Positions 11,211 through 18,572 of a DNA stretch of 43,470 nt are shown here, piece after piece. A program made the translations under genes and the position numbers. Location: the NCBI GenBank assembly GCA_015056765.1, contig SVFQ01000020.1, forward strand, positions 1-43,470. Direction: 5' to 3'. The notes under the pieces are model-generated. The model searched no databases and was not told the DNA's origin. It worked only from the letters and a program-made list of their open reading frames with translations. Within the stretch, counting starts at the first letter, position 1, and every line of letters starts with the position of its first letter. The stretch is from Lachnospiraceae bacterium (GTDB taxonomy: Bacteria > Bacillota > Clostridia > Lachnospirales > Lachnospiraceae).

Positions 11211-12125
11211 CTACTTCTGCGATTTCTTACGTTTCAGAGCCTTTGCGCCACCTACTACTTCATTGATTTCCTGGGTGATACTAGCCTGTCTGACACGGTT
11301 GTACTGAATCGACAGGTCATGCAACATCTTTGTTGCATTGTCTGTCGCTGCTTTCATCGCTGTCATACGGGCATTTTGCTCGCAGGAATAGGACTCAATC
11401 AAAGCACCGTAGATATAACCTGTAATACCACTAGGTACGATATGCTCCAACAGTACTTCCGGAGAAGGTAGGAATTCAAATTCTTCCTGCACAGAGTCCT
11501 GCATAATTAATTCAGGATTTAATTCTCCGGTGTATTTTTGTCGTTTCAGTGGTAAGAGCTGTTCTACTACCACTTCTTCCTCCATGGCATTGGCCATTCT
11601 GGTATAAACCATATACACAGCATCCAGCTTTTCTTCCAGATAATCCTCGATAATCCTGTCGCTGATAACTCTGGCTCTATGCATGGTAGGATTTTGCGCC
11701 GTATACAGGAACTCCTCTTTTAAAGGGATATCCTTTCCCAAGAAGAAATGGTATCCCAGCTGTCCAATGACATAGACATAAGGATCCTCCGCTTCTTTGA
11801 TGAGCTTTTCTGCGGTCTTTAGAACATTATGGTTATAAGCGCCTGCCAAACCCTTATCCGCTGTAACTACCAAAAAGCCTTTTTTCTTTACCACTTCCTG
11901 CATATCCTTTTCACGGTTGTCAAAATAGATATGCCGAATATCCGGAAAATGTCTAAGGAGTCTGCTAATCTGCGCCTGCACGCCATAGAAGAAAGGTTCC
12001 GTCGCCTGTCTGTTGCTCTTCGCTTTTTGAAGCTTATTAGAAGAGATCATGTACATGGCTTTGGTAATCTTCATGGTGTCATTGATGCTCTTTATGCGGT
12101 TTTTGATTTCAATAGCATTTGCCAT
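11211..12125 (-). CDS. atpG: ATP synthase F1 gamma subunit
   Basis: Central rotor shaft of F1, 304 residues. The N-terminal helix (MANAIEIKNRIKSINDTMKI) and the C-terminal helix (ITQEINEVVGGAKAL) that form the coiled coil are both present, as is the Rossmann-like middle segment with TADKGLAGAYN. The ATG is 2 bases after the atpHA stop. Slightly longer than the typical 285-290 residues, through a small mid-region excess. Confidence 0.95.
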   Translation of the reverse strand: MANAIEIKNRIKSINDTMKITKAMYMISSNKLQKAKSNRQATEPFFYGVQAQISRLLRHFPDIRHIYFDNREKDMQEVVKKKGFLVVTADKGLAGAYNHNVLKTAEKLIKEAEDPYVYVIGQLGYHFFLGKDIPLKEEFLYTAQNPTMHRARVISDRIIEDYLEEKLDAVYMVYTRMANAMEEEVVVEQLLPLKRQKYTGELNPELIMQDSVQEEFEFLPSPEVLLEHIVPSGITGYIYGALIESYSCEQNARMTAMKAATDNATKMLHDLSIQYNRVRQASITQEINEVVGGAKALKRKKSQK

Positions 12126-12127
12126 AA

Positions 12128-14167
12128 TTACGCTTTCACTTCTTTATCATATTCCTCACGGAATGCTTTACTTGCTTTCACAAGTCTATCTCTCAGAGTG
12201 TCAGATAGGTCTCTGGCTCTGGTAATTTCAGATACCAATTCGCTGTGTTTCTCACTCATGTAAGCAAGGAGTCTAGCCTGGAAAGCCTTTACTTCCGTGA
12301 GTGGAAGTCCTACGAATACCTTACCGGAAGCTGCTACCAAAGTAATAACCTCATCCGCCATACTCATAGGAGATGCCAAAGGCTGTTTCAGCAGTTCCAT
12401 CAAGGCTGCACCATAGGAAAGCTGAGCCTTCGTTTCGTCATCCAAATCAGAGGAGAACTGGGTGAAGACTTCCATTTCTCTATACTGTGCCAAATCGATA
12501 CGGATACTACCTGCCGCTTTCTTCATGGCTTTCGACTGAGCTGCACCACCTACACGGGATACAGACAAACCTACATTGACCGCCGGTCTCATACCGGAGA
12601 AGAACAAGTCACTCTCCAAGAAAATCTGACCATCGGTAATGGAAATAACGTTGGTCGGAATGTAGGCAGATACGTCGCCTGCCTGGGTTTCAATGATTGG
12701 CAATGCAGTGATACTACCGCCACCTGCTTCCGGAGTCAATCTACTGGAACGCTCCAAAAGTCTGGAATGCAAGTAGAATACATCACCTGGATATGCTTCA
12801 CGTCCCGGTGGTCTCTCCAAAAGTAAGGAGATTGCACGGTAAGCTACCGCATGTTTGGATAAATCATCATAAATAATCAATACATCCTTGCCCTGATACA
12901 TGAAGTGCTCTGCAAGTGCAGTGCCGGAGTAAGGTGCAATATACTGCAATGGTGCCGGATCAGATGCAGATGCAGACACCACGATGGTGTAGTCCATAGC
13001 ACCATGCTTCTCTAAGCTGTTCACGATTTTTGCAACCGTAGAAGCTTTCTGGCCAATGGCTACATAAATACAGATAACATCTTTCCCTTTTTGATTGATG
13101 ATGGTATCTGTGGCGATACTGGTCTTACCTGTCTGACGGTCACCGATAATCAGCTCACGCTGTCCTCTACCAATAGGGAACATGGAGTCGATGGACAAAA
13201 TACCTGTTTCCAGTGGTACCGATACAGATTTACGATCTACGATACTTGGAGCCGGGTTTTCGATTGGGCGATAGCCTTCTGACTGAATCACGCCCTTGCC
13301 ATCAATAGGTGCACCCAATGCATCCACAACTCTACCTAAGAACTGATGGCCTACCGGAATGCCGGCACGCTTGCCGGTACGAATGACTCTGGTCCCTTCT
13401 GTGATATCTCTATCATCACCGAAAAGAATACAGCCAATGCTATCTCTACGGATATCCTGTACCATACCCTTTACGCCGCCATCGAAAAGCAGGATTTCAC
13501 CATATTCAGAATGGTCGATACCGGTGATTGTAGCGATACCATCGCCTACCCACTGTACCAGACCGATTTCTCTGTGCTCCGCCTTCAAATCAAAATCATT
13601 GATTTCTTCACGAAGAATAGAGACGATGCCCTGAATACTCTGGTTGCTGTCCCCTTTATACTTTTCACTGATGTTCTGGATTGTACGGCGAAGCTGATCT
13701 ACACGTCCGCTCTCACTCCAGTCGTATTCTTCTTTGCCGACACGAAGAATGAAACCACTCTGTAAGGAAGGGTCTTCCTTGGTGATAATCTCCATATTCG
13801 GCTGTTCATATTTTTGAATTAAGAAATGACGAATTCTCTCCAGCTGTTGCTCTGTAGGAGGTGTTACATAACGGAGCAAAGCATATTCATTGCCACTTTC
13901 CTCTTGATACTTCAGATTGTATTCTGCGATGATATCAGGCAAAAGGCCCAAATCACCTCTTTCGCATAATACAAACAGTACATCACGCACCTCTGTTGGG
14001 AACACACGCTGAATCAGCGCTGTCTTATGCTCCAAAGCAACAGATGGATTCGTCAAGTCACTTAACAGTTCCGGCACATCTTGAAAAATGGACTGTGCCT
14101 CTTGTAATGCCTCTTTCGGGATTTGAAGTTCCCGTAATCTTCGGCAGTAATTATCTACTTTACTCAA
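12128..14167 (-). CDS. atpHA: Fused ATP synthase delta-alpha subunit
   Basis: One open frame of 679 codons encodes two normally separate F1 subunits. Residues ~1-168 are a delta (OSCP-like) subunit: a helical N-domain, then [13 protein letters not shown] and [12 protein letters not shown], which close every delta protein. Residues ~178-679 are a complete alpha subunit with Walker A GDRQTGKT at 342-349 and the alpha signatures [15 protein letters not shown] and [19 protein letters not shown]. The linker of about ten residues ([10 protein letters not shown]) has no stop and no ATG, GTG or TTG at proper distance from its one SD-like AAAGGGG (13651-13657). The start is probably TTG 14167, which overlaps the atpF stop with GGGTGAT before it; GTG 14176 is an alternative. 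A longer frame to 14233 inside atpF is less likely. Confidence 0.88.
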   Translation of the reverse strand: MSKVDNYCRRLRELQIPKEALQEAQSIFQDVPELLSDLTNPSVALEHKTALIQRVFPTEVRDVLFVLCERGDLGLLPDIIAEYNLKYQEESGNEYALLRYVTPPTEQQLERIRHFLIQKYEQPNMEIITKEDPSLQSGFILRVGKEEYDWSESGRVDQLRRTIQNISEKYKGDSNQSIQGIVSILREEINDFDLKAEHREIGLVQWVGDGIATITGIDHSEYGEILLFDGGVKGMVQDIRRDSIGCILFGDDRDITEGTRVIRTGKRAGIPVGHQFLGRVVDALGAPIDGKGVIQSEGYRPIENPAPSIVDRKSVSVPLETGILSIDSMFPIGRGQRELIIGDRQTGKTSIATDTIINQKGKDVICIYVAIGQKASTVAKIVNSLEKHGAMDYTIVVSASASDPAPLQYIAPYSGTALAEHFMYQGKDVLIIYDDLSKHAVAYRAISLLLERPPGREAYPGDVFYLHSRLLERSSRLTPEAGGGSITALPIIETQAGDVSAYIPTNVISITDGQIFLESDLFFSGMRPAVNVGLSVSRVGGAAQSKAMKKAAGSIRIDLAQYREMEVFTQFSSDLDDETKAQLSYGAALMELLKQPLASPMSMADEVITLVAASGKVFVGLPLTEVKAFQARLLAYMSEKHSELVSEITRARDLSDTLRDRLVKASKAFREEYDKEVKA

Positions 14168-14657
14168 TGGAATCACCCGCCTTATCCAGGAACTGATCAA
14201 ATAAATCCGAATCTCCCGGATGGTCCTGTGCATTGGACTTCAGTCCGGCTACTTTACCGGCTGCATCCAAAATCAGATTTGAAATGTCTTCCTGTGCTTC
14301 GCGTAAAATCTTAGCTTTTTCAACCAAAGCTTCATCCTTCGCATGCTCCACAATCTGTTTTGCCTGCTCGTCTGCTTCATTTACGATTTTCTGGTACTCT
14401 ACCCCGGCTTCTTTCTTCGCTTCGCTCAGAAGTTCTGCTTTCTGCTCTTCCATCATTCGAGCCTTCTCCTGGCTTTCCTGCAATGTCTTATCGGCTTCTT
14501 CTGCTTTCTTTGTAGCCTCTTCCATTGCTTCGTCAGCAAGTCTTTGTCTTTCCTCAATGATTCTGTGCACCGGTTTGAATAAGAATTTCTTCATAAGGAA
14601 AAACAGAATCAAAATATTGAGGGCTGACCACAATACATTTATGTCTAGTTTTAACAT
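14160..14657 (-). CDS. atpF: ATP synthase Fo b subunit
   Basis: Peripheral stalk subunit, 165 residues. One N-terminal membrane helix ([19 protein letters not shown], near 7-25) is followed by a long charged coiled coil rich in A, E and K that reaches to the delta domain. GGGAGA lies 8 bases before the ATG. Its last codons overlap the start of atpHA, so the b stalk and its delta partner are translationally coupled. Confidence 0.95.
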   Translation of the reverse strand: MLKLDINVLWSALNILILFFLMKKFLFKPVHRIIEERQRLADEAMEEATKKAEEADKTLQESQEKARMMEEQKAELLSEAKKEAGVEYQKIVNEADEQAKQIVEHAKDEALVEKAKILREAQEDISNLILDAAGKVAGLKSNAQDHPGDSDLFDQFLDKAGDSIE

Positions 14658-14675
14658 GACGTTATCTCCCCGAAA

Positions 14676-14891
14676 TTATTTTACAAAGAAAATTACCATG
14701 ATACCGATTAACAAACCATAGATAGCGGTTGCTTCGGCAAGTGCACAACCTAAAAGAAGTGTCTTTGTGATTTTACCTTCAGCTTCAGGCTGACGCGCTA
14801 CTGCATCTGTAGCCTTTCCTGTTGCGATACCGATACCGATACCAGCTCCAATACCTGTTAATGCTGCAATTCCTGCTCCTACTGCGATCAT
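14676..14891 (-). CDS. atpE: ATP synthase Fo c subunit (proton type)
   Basis: A 71-residue, two-helix rotor-ring protein with the conserved polar loop ARQPEAEGK (32-40). The ion-carrying carboxylate is E53 in helix 2. Compared with the sodium-type ring of Ilyobacter, the sodium-ligand glutamine is I20 and the serine after the glutamate is A54. The ring is therefore predicted to carry protons, not sodium. AAGGAG precedes the ATG. Confidence 0.97.
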   Translation of the reverse strand: MIAVGAGIAALTGIGAGIGIGIATGKATDAVARQPEAEGKITKTLLLGCALAEATAIYGLLIGIMVIFFVK

Positions 14892-14947
14892 TTTTTTACT
14901 CCTTTTTACTTAAAACTTTTCATTTCCATATATGTAATTTTGGTATT

Positions 14948-15664
14948 CTACTCTGCCTCAATTAAGGCTTCCTTGATAAACATGGACGTTAAGAATACAA
15001 AAATATACGCTTGAATCAAACCATCGAACAAGTCGAAATATAAGCTGGCAGCTGCCGGTAGGACCGGAGGACATGCCATTTTCAAAAGTTCCATGATGGT
15101 AAATGCACCAAGTACGTTACCGAAGAGTCGCATACAAAGAGATAATGGTCTAATAAAAATCTCCAGCACATTCAGTGGTGCAATGACTGCAATTGGCTCT
15201 GCAAAGCTCTTTAACCAACCGGCTGCGCCTCTGGAGTGAATCCCCGCATACTCAATGAGGCAAATACTCATAAGCGCTAAAGCTGCAGTCACGTTCAAAT
15301 CCTTCGTCGGCGGTTTCAGACGAAACTCAAAAAGTCCCAAGTCGAACACACCGATAATGTTAGACAAGCCAATGTAGAAAAGTACGGTGGCCAAATACGG
15401 AACATATCTCTTACCGCCCGGTCCAATCATTCCTTCCACAATGCCCTCTAATTTCGTAACGATGAGCTCAGCTACCGCCTGTCTCTTGGTGATATGATGC
15501 ACTGACATACCGGCGGTTAAAAAAATAGCGAGGCCCACCATAATGATCATGATAATCCATGTCATAACAACAGACTCCGCCACCTGGCATTCCATGCCAA
15601 AAGGATGGAATGTAATGTAGTGTACATTTAGTTCTTCTTCTAGTCTTTCTGCAAGGTTTCCCAT
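14948..15664 (-). CDS. atpB: ATP synthase Fo a subunit
   Basis: Membrane stator half-channel, 238 residues with five or six hydrophobic segments. The essential arginine sits in SLCMRLFGN, and the preceding helices match subunit a. The start was moved from a longer frame (15691) to ATG 15664 because AAGGAGG lies 7 bases before it. No atpI/atpZ gene is found upstream. It is the first gene of the operon, behind a long structured leader. Confidence 0.95.
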   Translation of the reverse strand: MGNLAERLEEELNVHYITFHPFGMECQVAESVVMTWIIMIIMVGLAIFLTAGMSVHHITKRQAVAELIVTKLEGIVEGMIGPGGKRYVPYLATVLFYIGLSNIIGVFDLGLFEFRLKPPTKDLNVTAALALMSICLIEYAGIHSRGAAGWLKSFAEPIAVIAPLNVLEIFIRPLSLCMRLFGNVLGAFTIMELLKMACPPVLPAAASLYFDLFDGLIQAYIFVFLTSMFIKEALIEAE

Positions 15665-15766
15665 GCTTATGCCTCCTTGTCCCAAATACATTTAAACCCT
15701 ATTCCTAGTTTAACAACTGCACCATTTCAAGGCAAGTTCTTCGTCGAAGAAACCCGAAAAAAGGGT

Positions 15767-15791
15767 AAAAAAATACTGCCGGATGGGCAGT
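15767..15791 (-). terminator. Intrinsic-terminator-like hairpin in the atpB leader
   Basis: Minus strand: ACTGCC-CATCC-GGCAGT, one A, then seven T. It lies between the strong promoter at 15928-15956 and atpB. Either it ends a separate ~150-base RNA or it attenuates the atp operon. A 15-base palindrome (15737-15751) and a short ACCC/GGGT hairpin follow before the atpB ribosome binding site. Confidence 0.6.
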
Positions 15792-15921
15792 TTCTTAAAT
15801 CTATTTAGGAAATTGTCTATCTGTCTAAAAAATTACGTCAAATCCATCTCGCTTTTAATCACAAAAAGGGCGAAACGATGATTATCGGGTAGTGGTTAGT
15901 CACCACAACCTTCTTTTCATA
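15771..15921 (-). ncRNA. Candidate small RNA or attenuated leader of the atp operon
   Basis: Bounded by the consensus promoter (start predicted near 15921) and the T7 hairpin ending at 15767, giving ~150 bases. A GTGGT/ACCAC hairpin occurs near the 5' end. No convincing coding frame is present; the longest start-codon frames are under ten codons. I recognise no known RNA family. Confidence 0.35.
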
Positions 15922-15927
15922 TTCCGT

Positions 15928-15956
15928 ATTATGGACCTGAAAACTGAAAATGTCAA
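15928..15956 (-). promoter_or_regulatory. Strong promoter upstream of the atp operon
   Basis: Minus strand: TTGACA, exactly 17 bases, CATAAT. It is 264 bases before atpB. The -35 is half of a TGTCAA...TTGACA inverted repeat (15951-15971) that could bind a regulator. Confidence 0.7.
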
Positions 15957-16000
15957 CTCTAGTTTTTGACAGTGTAAAACAAATTTAAAACATTATACAG

Positions 16001-16014
16001 GTGCAGAAGATGGG
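16001..16014. repeat. Copy of the tRNA-Leu 3' end
   Basis: GTGCAGAAGATGGG repeats exactly the 3' end of the tRNA-Leu gene (16169-16182), 168 bases away in the same orientation. No integrase lies between the copies. It may be a remnant of a decayed second tRNA or of an attachment site. Confidence 0.6.
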
Positions 16015-16028
16015 GTGAGACGGAAACA

Positions 16029-16053
16029 GAAAAAGGTCCAGTGGACCTTTTTC
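16029..16053. terminator. Palindromic terminator-like hairpin
   Basis: Two perfect 12-base arms (16029-16040 and 16042-16053) around one central base, each with an A5 or T5 end, so it could act in both directions. It lies between tRNA-Leu and the atp promoter. Confidence 0.55.
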
Positions 16054-16083
16054 CCGTCGAACCGACCGACGCAGGGCGCCAGC

Positions 16084-16123
16084 CCGAGGAGACCTTGAAC
16101 CCTGGGTTCAAGGGACTCCTCGG
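16084..16123. repeat. GC-rich 40-base palindrome
   Basis: CCGAGGAG-A-CCTTGAACCC, one T, GGGTTCAAGG-GA-CTCCTCGG: a near-perfect inverted repeat with no gene. It is far more GC-rich than its surroundings and follows the tRNA-Leu terminator. Function unknown. Confidence 0.6.
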
Positions 16124-16130
16124 CACGAAC

Positions 16131-16164
16131 AAAAAAAGACCAACTCTCTCGAGTTGGTCTTTTT
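16131..16164 (-). terminator. Terminator after tRNA-Leu
   Basis: Perfect 10-base stem AGACCAACTC/GAGTTGGTCT (16137-16146, 16151-16160), TCTC loop, and seven T on the minus strand immediately after the tRNA. Confidence 0.85.
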
Positions 16165-16169
16165 GTTCG

Positions 16170-16253
16170 TGCAGAAGATGGGACTTGAACCCACACTGTA
16201 TTGCTACAACAGGCACCTGAAGCCTGCGCGTCTGCCAATTCCGCCACTTCTGC
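16170..16253 (-). tRNA. tRNA-Leu (CAG)
   Basis: Type II tRNA of 84 bases. Acceptor GCAGAAG/CTTCTGC, anticodon stem CAGGC/GCCTG with loop TTCAGGT giving anticodon CAG, a long variable arm (TGTA/TACA), T-arm GTGGG-TTCAAGT-CCCAT, discriminator A. CCA is not encoded and must be added after transcription. It has its own promoter and terminator. Confidence 0.95.
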
Positions 16254-16278
16254 ATGTGCGGTGAACCGAACAAATGCT

Positions 16279-16307
16279 ATTCTACATGGCTTCAGGCAGT
16301 TTGTCAA
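16279..16307 (-). promoter_or_regulatory. Promoter of tRNA-Leu
   Basis: Minus strand: TTGACA, 17 bases, TAGAAT. Transcription would start about 20 bases before the tRNA. It abuts the DUF3810 stop codon. Confidence 0.75.
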
Positions 16308-17429
16308 CTAGTTTTCTTCATAATATTCTAATAATCTTTGTACAACCTCTCCATAACTGGCAACACCCTCCTCTACTCCATTGAGGTTTAGATTCGCATT
16401 TAAAAAGGCATTGCTGGCTTTTTTCACGGTAGTGGTTTTCACTACTGCATTTTTCTCCACTTCCGTCCAAGCTTCTTTTGTCAAGAAGACCATATCTTTC
16501 TTCACCCTGTTGTTACACTGGCGATAGGTCTTATAAAGCTGCTTATTTTTATCCAGACTCTTATATAAGTCATCATTTAAGTAGGCAATGACGCTTAGAT
16601 ATCCGCTGTACTGGAAGAAAGGATCCTCAGAGGTTACGCAAGCCAAATATCCAATCAGGTTGGCATCATCTTCATAGATAAAGCCATGTAAGTGTGCCAA
16701 TTCATGACAAACCGTAGCCGGCACATTGGCAATATACATTTCCGTATTATAGTTAGCTTCCATGGAAAACGGAAAATAATAGCCCATAATATACTGCTGG
16801 CTTAAAAACTTTGAACTATGGATTCCTTTTCCTCTTGGGCAGTAGCCGCTTAGTTGCGGATACAACTCTCCTAGTCTTTCAATCTCCTTGGCACACTGTG
16901 CCTCCATATCTCCATCGTAGATAAGCATGCCATTCTCATCTCTTGGAAGTTCTTTGGATAAGGCATTGGCTTGTCTAATGACGTAGTCTCTTAACTCAAT
17001 CAATTCTTTGGTGGTGTATTCCTGGGTGGCGCCATCTTTCTTGATATACATATCATTAAAAGAGCTACATCCATAGAAAACATAGCAGTTCAGGCTCATA
17101 ATCCAGCCCAGTCCCAAAAGGATCCATGCGTATATGCCGGCATAGCGTCGATAGCCTTTGGAAAATCCCATTCCAAAAGGTTTCTTACTTTTACGAGTAA
17201 ATAAAAAGAGCAGTGCTCCTAAGACCAACAAAATGGTCAAAATAAGCCCTGCTAAAATAAGCCCTTCTCCAACGGAGAAAGGAAACTGTCCTGTTATTCT
17301 GGAAAATGTGGACACAACAAAAGGAAAGCAGACTCTACGATACGTATCTGCAAAGCCCTCCTGTGTGCGTACTAGTACATGGAACAAAACAAGCAGTGCA
17401 CCAAGCACTGCATAGATTTTGCGCTTCAT
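16308..17429 (-). CDS. DUF3810 membrane protein, putative zinc metalloprotease
   Basis: A 373-residue membrane protein. Three hydrophobic segments occupy the first ~120 residues, followed by a large outside domain with the zinc-protease motif CHELAHLHGF (HExxH) near residue 255. The family is DUF3810, whose substrate is not known. A longer frame begins at 17528, but ATG 17429 has TGGGG 6 bases before it and begins directly with the first membrane helix. It follows the DUF1836 gene by 58 bases and is probably in its transcript. Confidence 0.8.
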   Translation of the reverse strand: MKRKIYAVLGALLVLFHVLVRTQEGFADTYRRVCFPFVVSTFSRITGQFPFSVGEGLILAGLILTILLVLGALLFLFTRKSKKPFGMGFSKGYRRYAGIYAWILLGLGWIMSLNCYVFYGCSSFNDMYIKKDGATQEYTTKELIELRDYVIRQANALSKELPRDENGMLIYDGDMEAQCAKEIERLGELYPQLSGYCPRGKGIHSSKFLSQQYIMGYYFPFSMEANYNTEMYIANVPATVCHELAHLHGFIYEDDANLIGYLACVTSEDPFFQYSGYLSVIAYLNDDLYKSLDKNKQLYKTYRQCNNRVKKDMVFLTKEAWTEVEKNAVVKTTTVKKASNAFLNANLNLNGVEEGVASYGEVVQRLLEYYEEN

Positions 17430-17487
17430 ATAAGCCCCATTTCCATAGCCCACTGAATCAGCTGGCACTCCCCATGTATGTATTATA

Positions 17488-18108
17488 TCATGACTCAGGG
17501 TTTTTGCCCATAGCTTCTGCCATCTCATCCACGATTTTTTCGACTAAAGATTTCTTAATGTGAATGTCGAAGCAAATGGCACAAATAAAGGAAAAGAGCT
17601 GTAATACTTCCTTATCCTCAGCATCCGCATCCTGAAAGGTGCTTTCTGCCAGTTTCATCTTACGGATTAAGTCTTTTTTATTATCATCAATTCCCTTGGT
17701 ACAGACCTCTACGATTTCTGTGTAGATGTCTTTCAGACCAAGCTCACCGTCCTCATCCATTTCATGTCCATAGTATTTCTCTGTCAACGGATTTAGAATC
17801 GTCTGAATATCCTTGATAGAAAGAATAGATTTGAAATAGTAGATCAGGATCAAAAGCAAAAGATGTTCTTTCGAGTACTTTTTCTTCTCCGGCGCCGGAA
17901 TTAGCTTATTTTTCGCATAATTATTGATCATGGTTTTGGTAAGAATCTTATCTTCTTCCGGATTTCTGGAAGACTCACGGAGCTTACTCTCCATAAAGGT
18001 CGTCACCTGATCCATATATAAATCGATATTTGGAATATCAGAAGGCTTCACATATTCTGTGGCATTTAATTCCTTCATCAATTCCGAAAGCAATGCATGA
18101 TAGTCCAT
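17488..18108 (-). CDS. DUF1836 putative DNA-binding protein
   Basis: A 206-residue soluble protein of the DUF1836 family. Its N-terminal ~120 residues resemble a MerR-type winged helix (PNIDLYMDQVTTFM, then LTKTMINNYAKNKLIPAPEKKKY). It is probably a regulator, but its target is unknown. AGGA lies about 8 bases before the ATG. It is transcribed from a consensus promoter divergent from the YerC/TrpR-family gene, with an operator-like site between the two. Confidence 0.75.
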   Translation of the reverse strand: MDYHALLSELMKELNATEYVKPSDIPNIDLYMDQVTTFMESKLRESSRNPEEDKILTKTMINNYAKNKLIPAPEKKKYSKEHLLLLILIYYFKSILSIKDIQTILNPLTEKYYGHEMDEDGELGLKDIYTEIVEVCTKGIDDNKKDLIRKMKLAESTFQDADAEDKEVLQLFSFICAICFDIHIKKSLVEKIVDEMAEAMGKNPES

Positions 18109-18123
18109 TTGAATTGTCCTTTC

Positions 18124-18135
18124 CTAGATAACTAG
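18124..18135. promoter_or_regulatory. TrpR-operator-like palindrome
   Basis: CTAG-ATAA-CTAG (minus strand CTAGTTATCTAG) differs by one base from the core CTAGTTAACTAG of the E. coli trp operator. It lies just downstream of the -10 of the DUF1836 promoter, where a bound repressor would block initiation. The divergent neighbour encodes a TrpR-superfamily protein. Confidence 0.5.
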
Positions 18136-18164
18136 ATTATACAGTTTTAAAAACCGTATCGCAA
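18136..18164 (-). promoter_or_regulatory. Promoter of the DUF1836-DUF3810 transcript
   Basis: Minus strand: TTGCGA, 17 bases, TATAAT. The start site would be near 18129, inside the operator-like palindrome. Confidence 0.7.
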
Positions 18165-18180
18165 GGAAATCGTCAGCCTA

Positions 18181-18209
18181 TTTACGACAATTCAAAATCG
18201 TGTTACTAT
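18181..18209 (+). promoter_or_regulatory. Promoter of the YerC-family gene
   Basis: TTTACG, 17 bases, TACTAT, about 34 bases before the ATG. It is back-to-back with the promoter at 18136-18164. Confidence 0.5.
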
Positions 18210-18230
18210 ATTAACAGTTTAGAGTGTTAA
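18201..18230. promoter_or_regulatory. Overlapping TGTTA/TAACA inverted repeats
   Basis: TGTTA-6-TAACA (18201-18216) overlaps TTAACA-8-TGTTAA (18211-18230). They cover the -10 and start region of the YerC-family gene, a position suited to autorepression. Confidence 0.4.
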
Positions 18231-18242
18231 AGTGAGGTAATC

Positions 18243-18530
18243 ATGAACAAGAAAATTAAAACCGAAGCTGTAGAAAGCCTTTTTGAAGCGATTCTACAAT
18301 TAGAAAATAAAGAAGAATGCTTTAACTTCTTCGAAGATTTGTGTACAGTAAACGAACTTTTGTCTCTTTCTCAGAGATTCGAGGTAGCCTCCATGCTCAG
18401 AGAAAAGAAAACTTACATCGAGATAGCAGAAAAAACCGGTGCATCTACTGCTACCATTTCTCGTGTCAATCGTTCTTTGAACTATGGCACCGATGGATAT
18501 GAGGTAATCTTCAAAAAACTAGGCAAATAA
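18243..18530 (+). CDS. TrpR/YerC-family transcriptional regulator
   Basis: A 95-residue all-helical protein of the YerC/YecD group within the TrpR superfamily. The core includes LCTVNELLSLSQRFEVASML (35-54) and the helix-turn-helix YIEIAEKTGASTATISRVNR (about 58-77). TrpR itself represses tryptophan genes; the targets of YerC-type proteins are not established. GAGG lies 6 bases before the ATG. It is a single gene with its own promoter and terminator, flanked by the inverted repeats described separately. Confidence 0.9.
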   Translation: MNKKIKTEAVESLFEAILQLENKEECFNFFEDLCTVNELLSLSQRFEVASMLREKKTYIEIAEKTGASTATISRVNRSLNYGTDGYEVIFKKLGK

Positions 18531-18568
18531 AAAAGTCGGGACAGTGTTCGTAGAACACTGTCCCTTTT
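18531..18568. terminator. Bidirectional terminator between yerC-like gene and MFS gene
   Basis: A perfect 12-base stem GGGACAGTGTTC/GAACACTGTCCC (18538-18549, 18553-18564) with a 3-base loop. T4 follows on the plus strand and T6 on the minus strand. Confidence 0.9.
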
Positions 18569-18572
18569 ATGA

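Noticed and set aside
14167..14233. Longer start for the delta-alpha gene at 14233
   Set aside because: The extra residues lie wholly inside atpF and do not look like a delta N-terminus; TTG 14167 with GGGTGAT fits the family start.
15900..15920. Six-codon leader peptide frame (MKRRLW) at the start of the atp leader
   Set aside because: Its ATG coincides with the predicted transcription start and has no ribosome binding site.
15959..16307. Two ~104-codon minus-strand open frames
   Set aside because: They run through the tRNA-Leu gene and its terminators, and have no ribosome binding site or protein-like composition.
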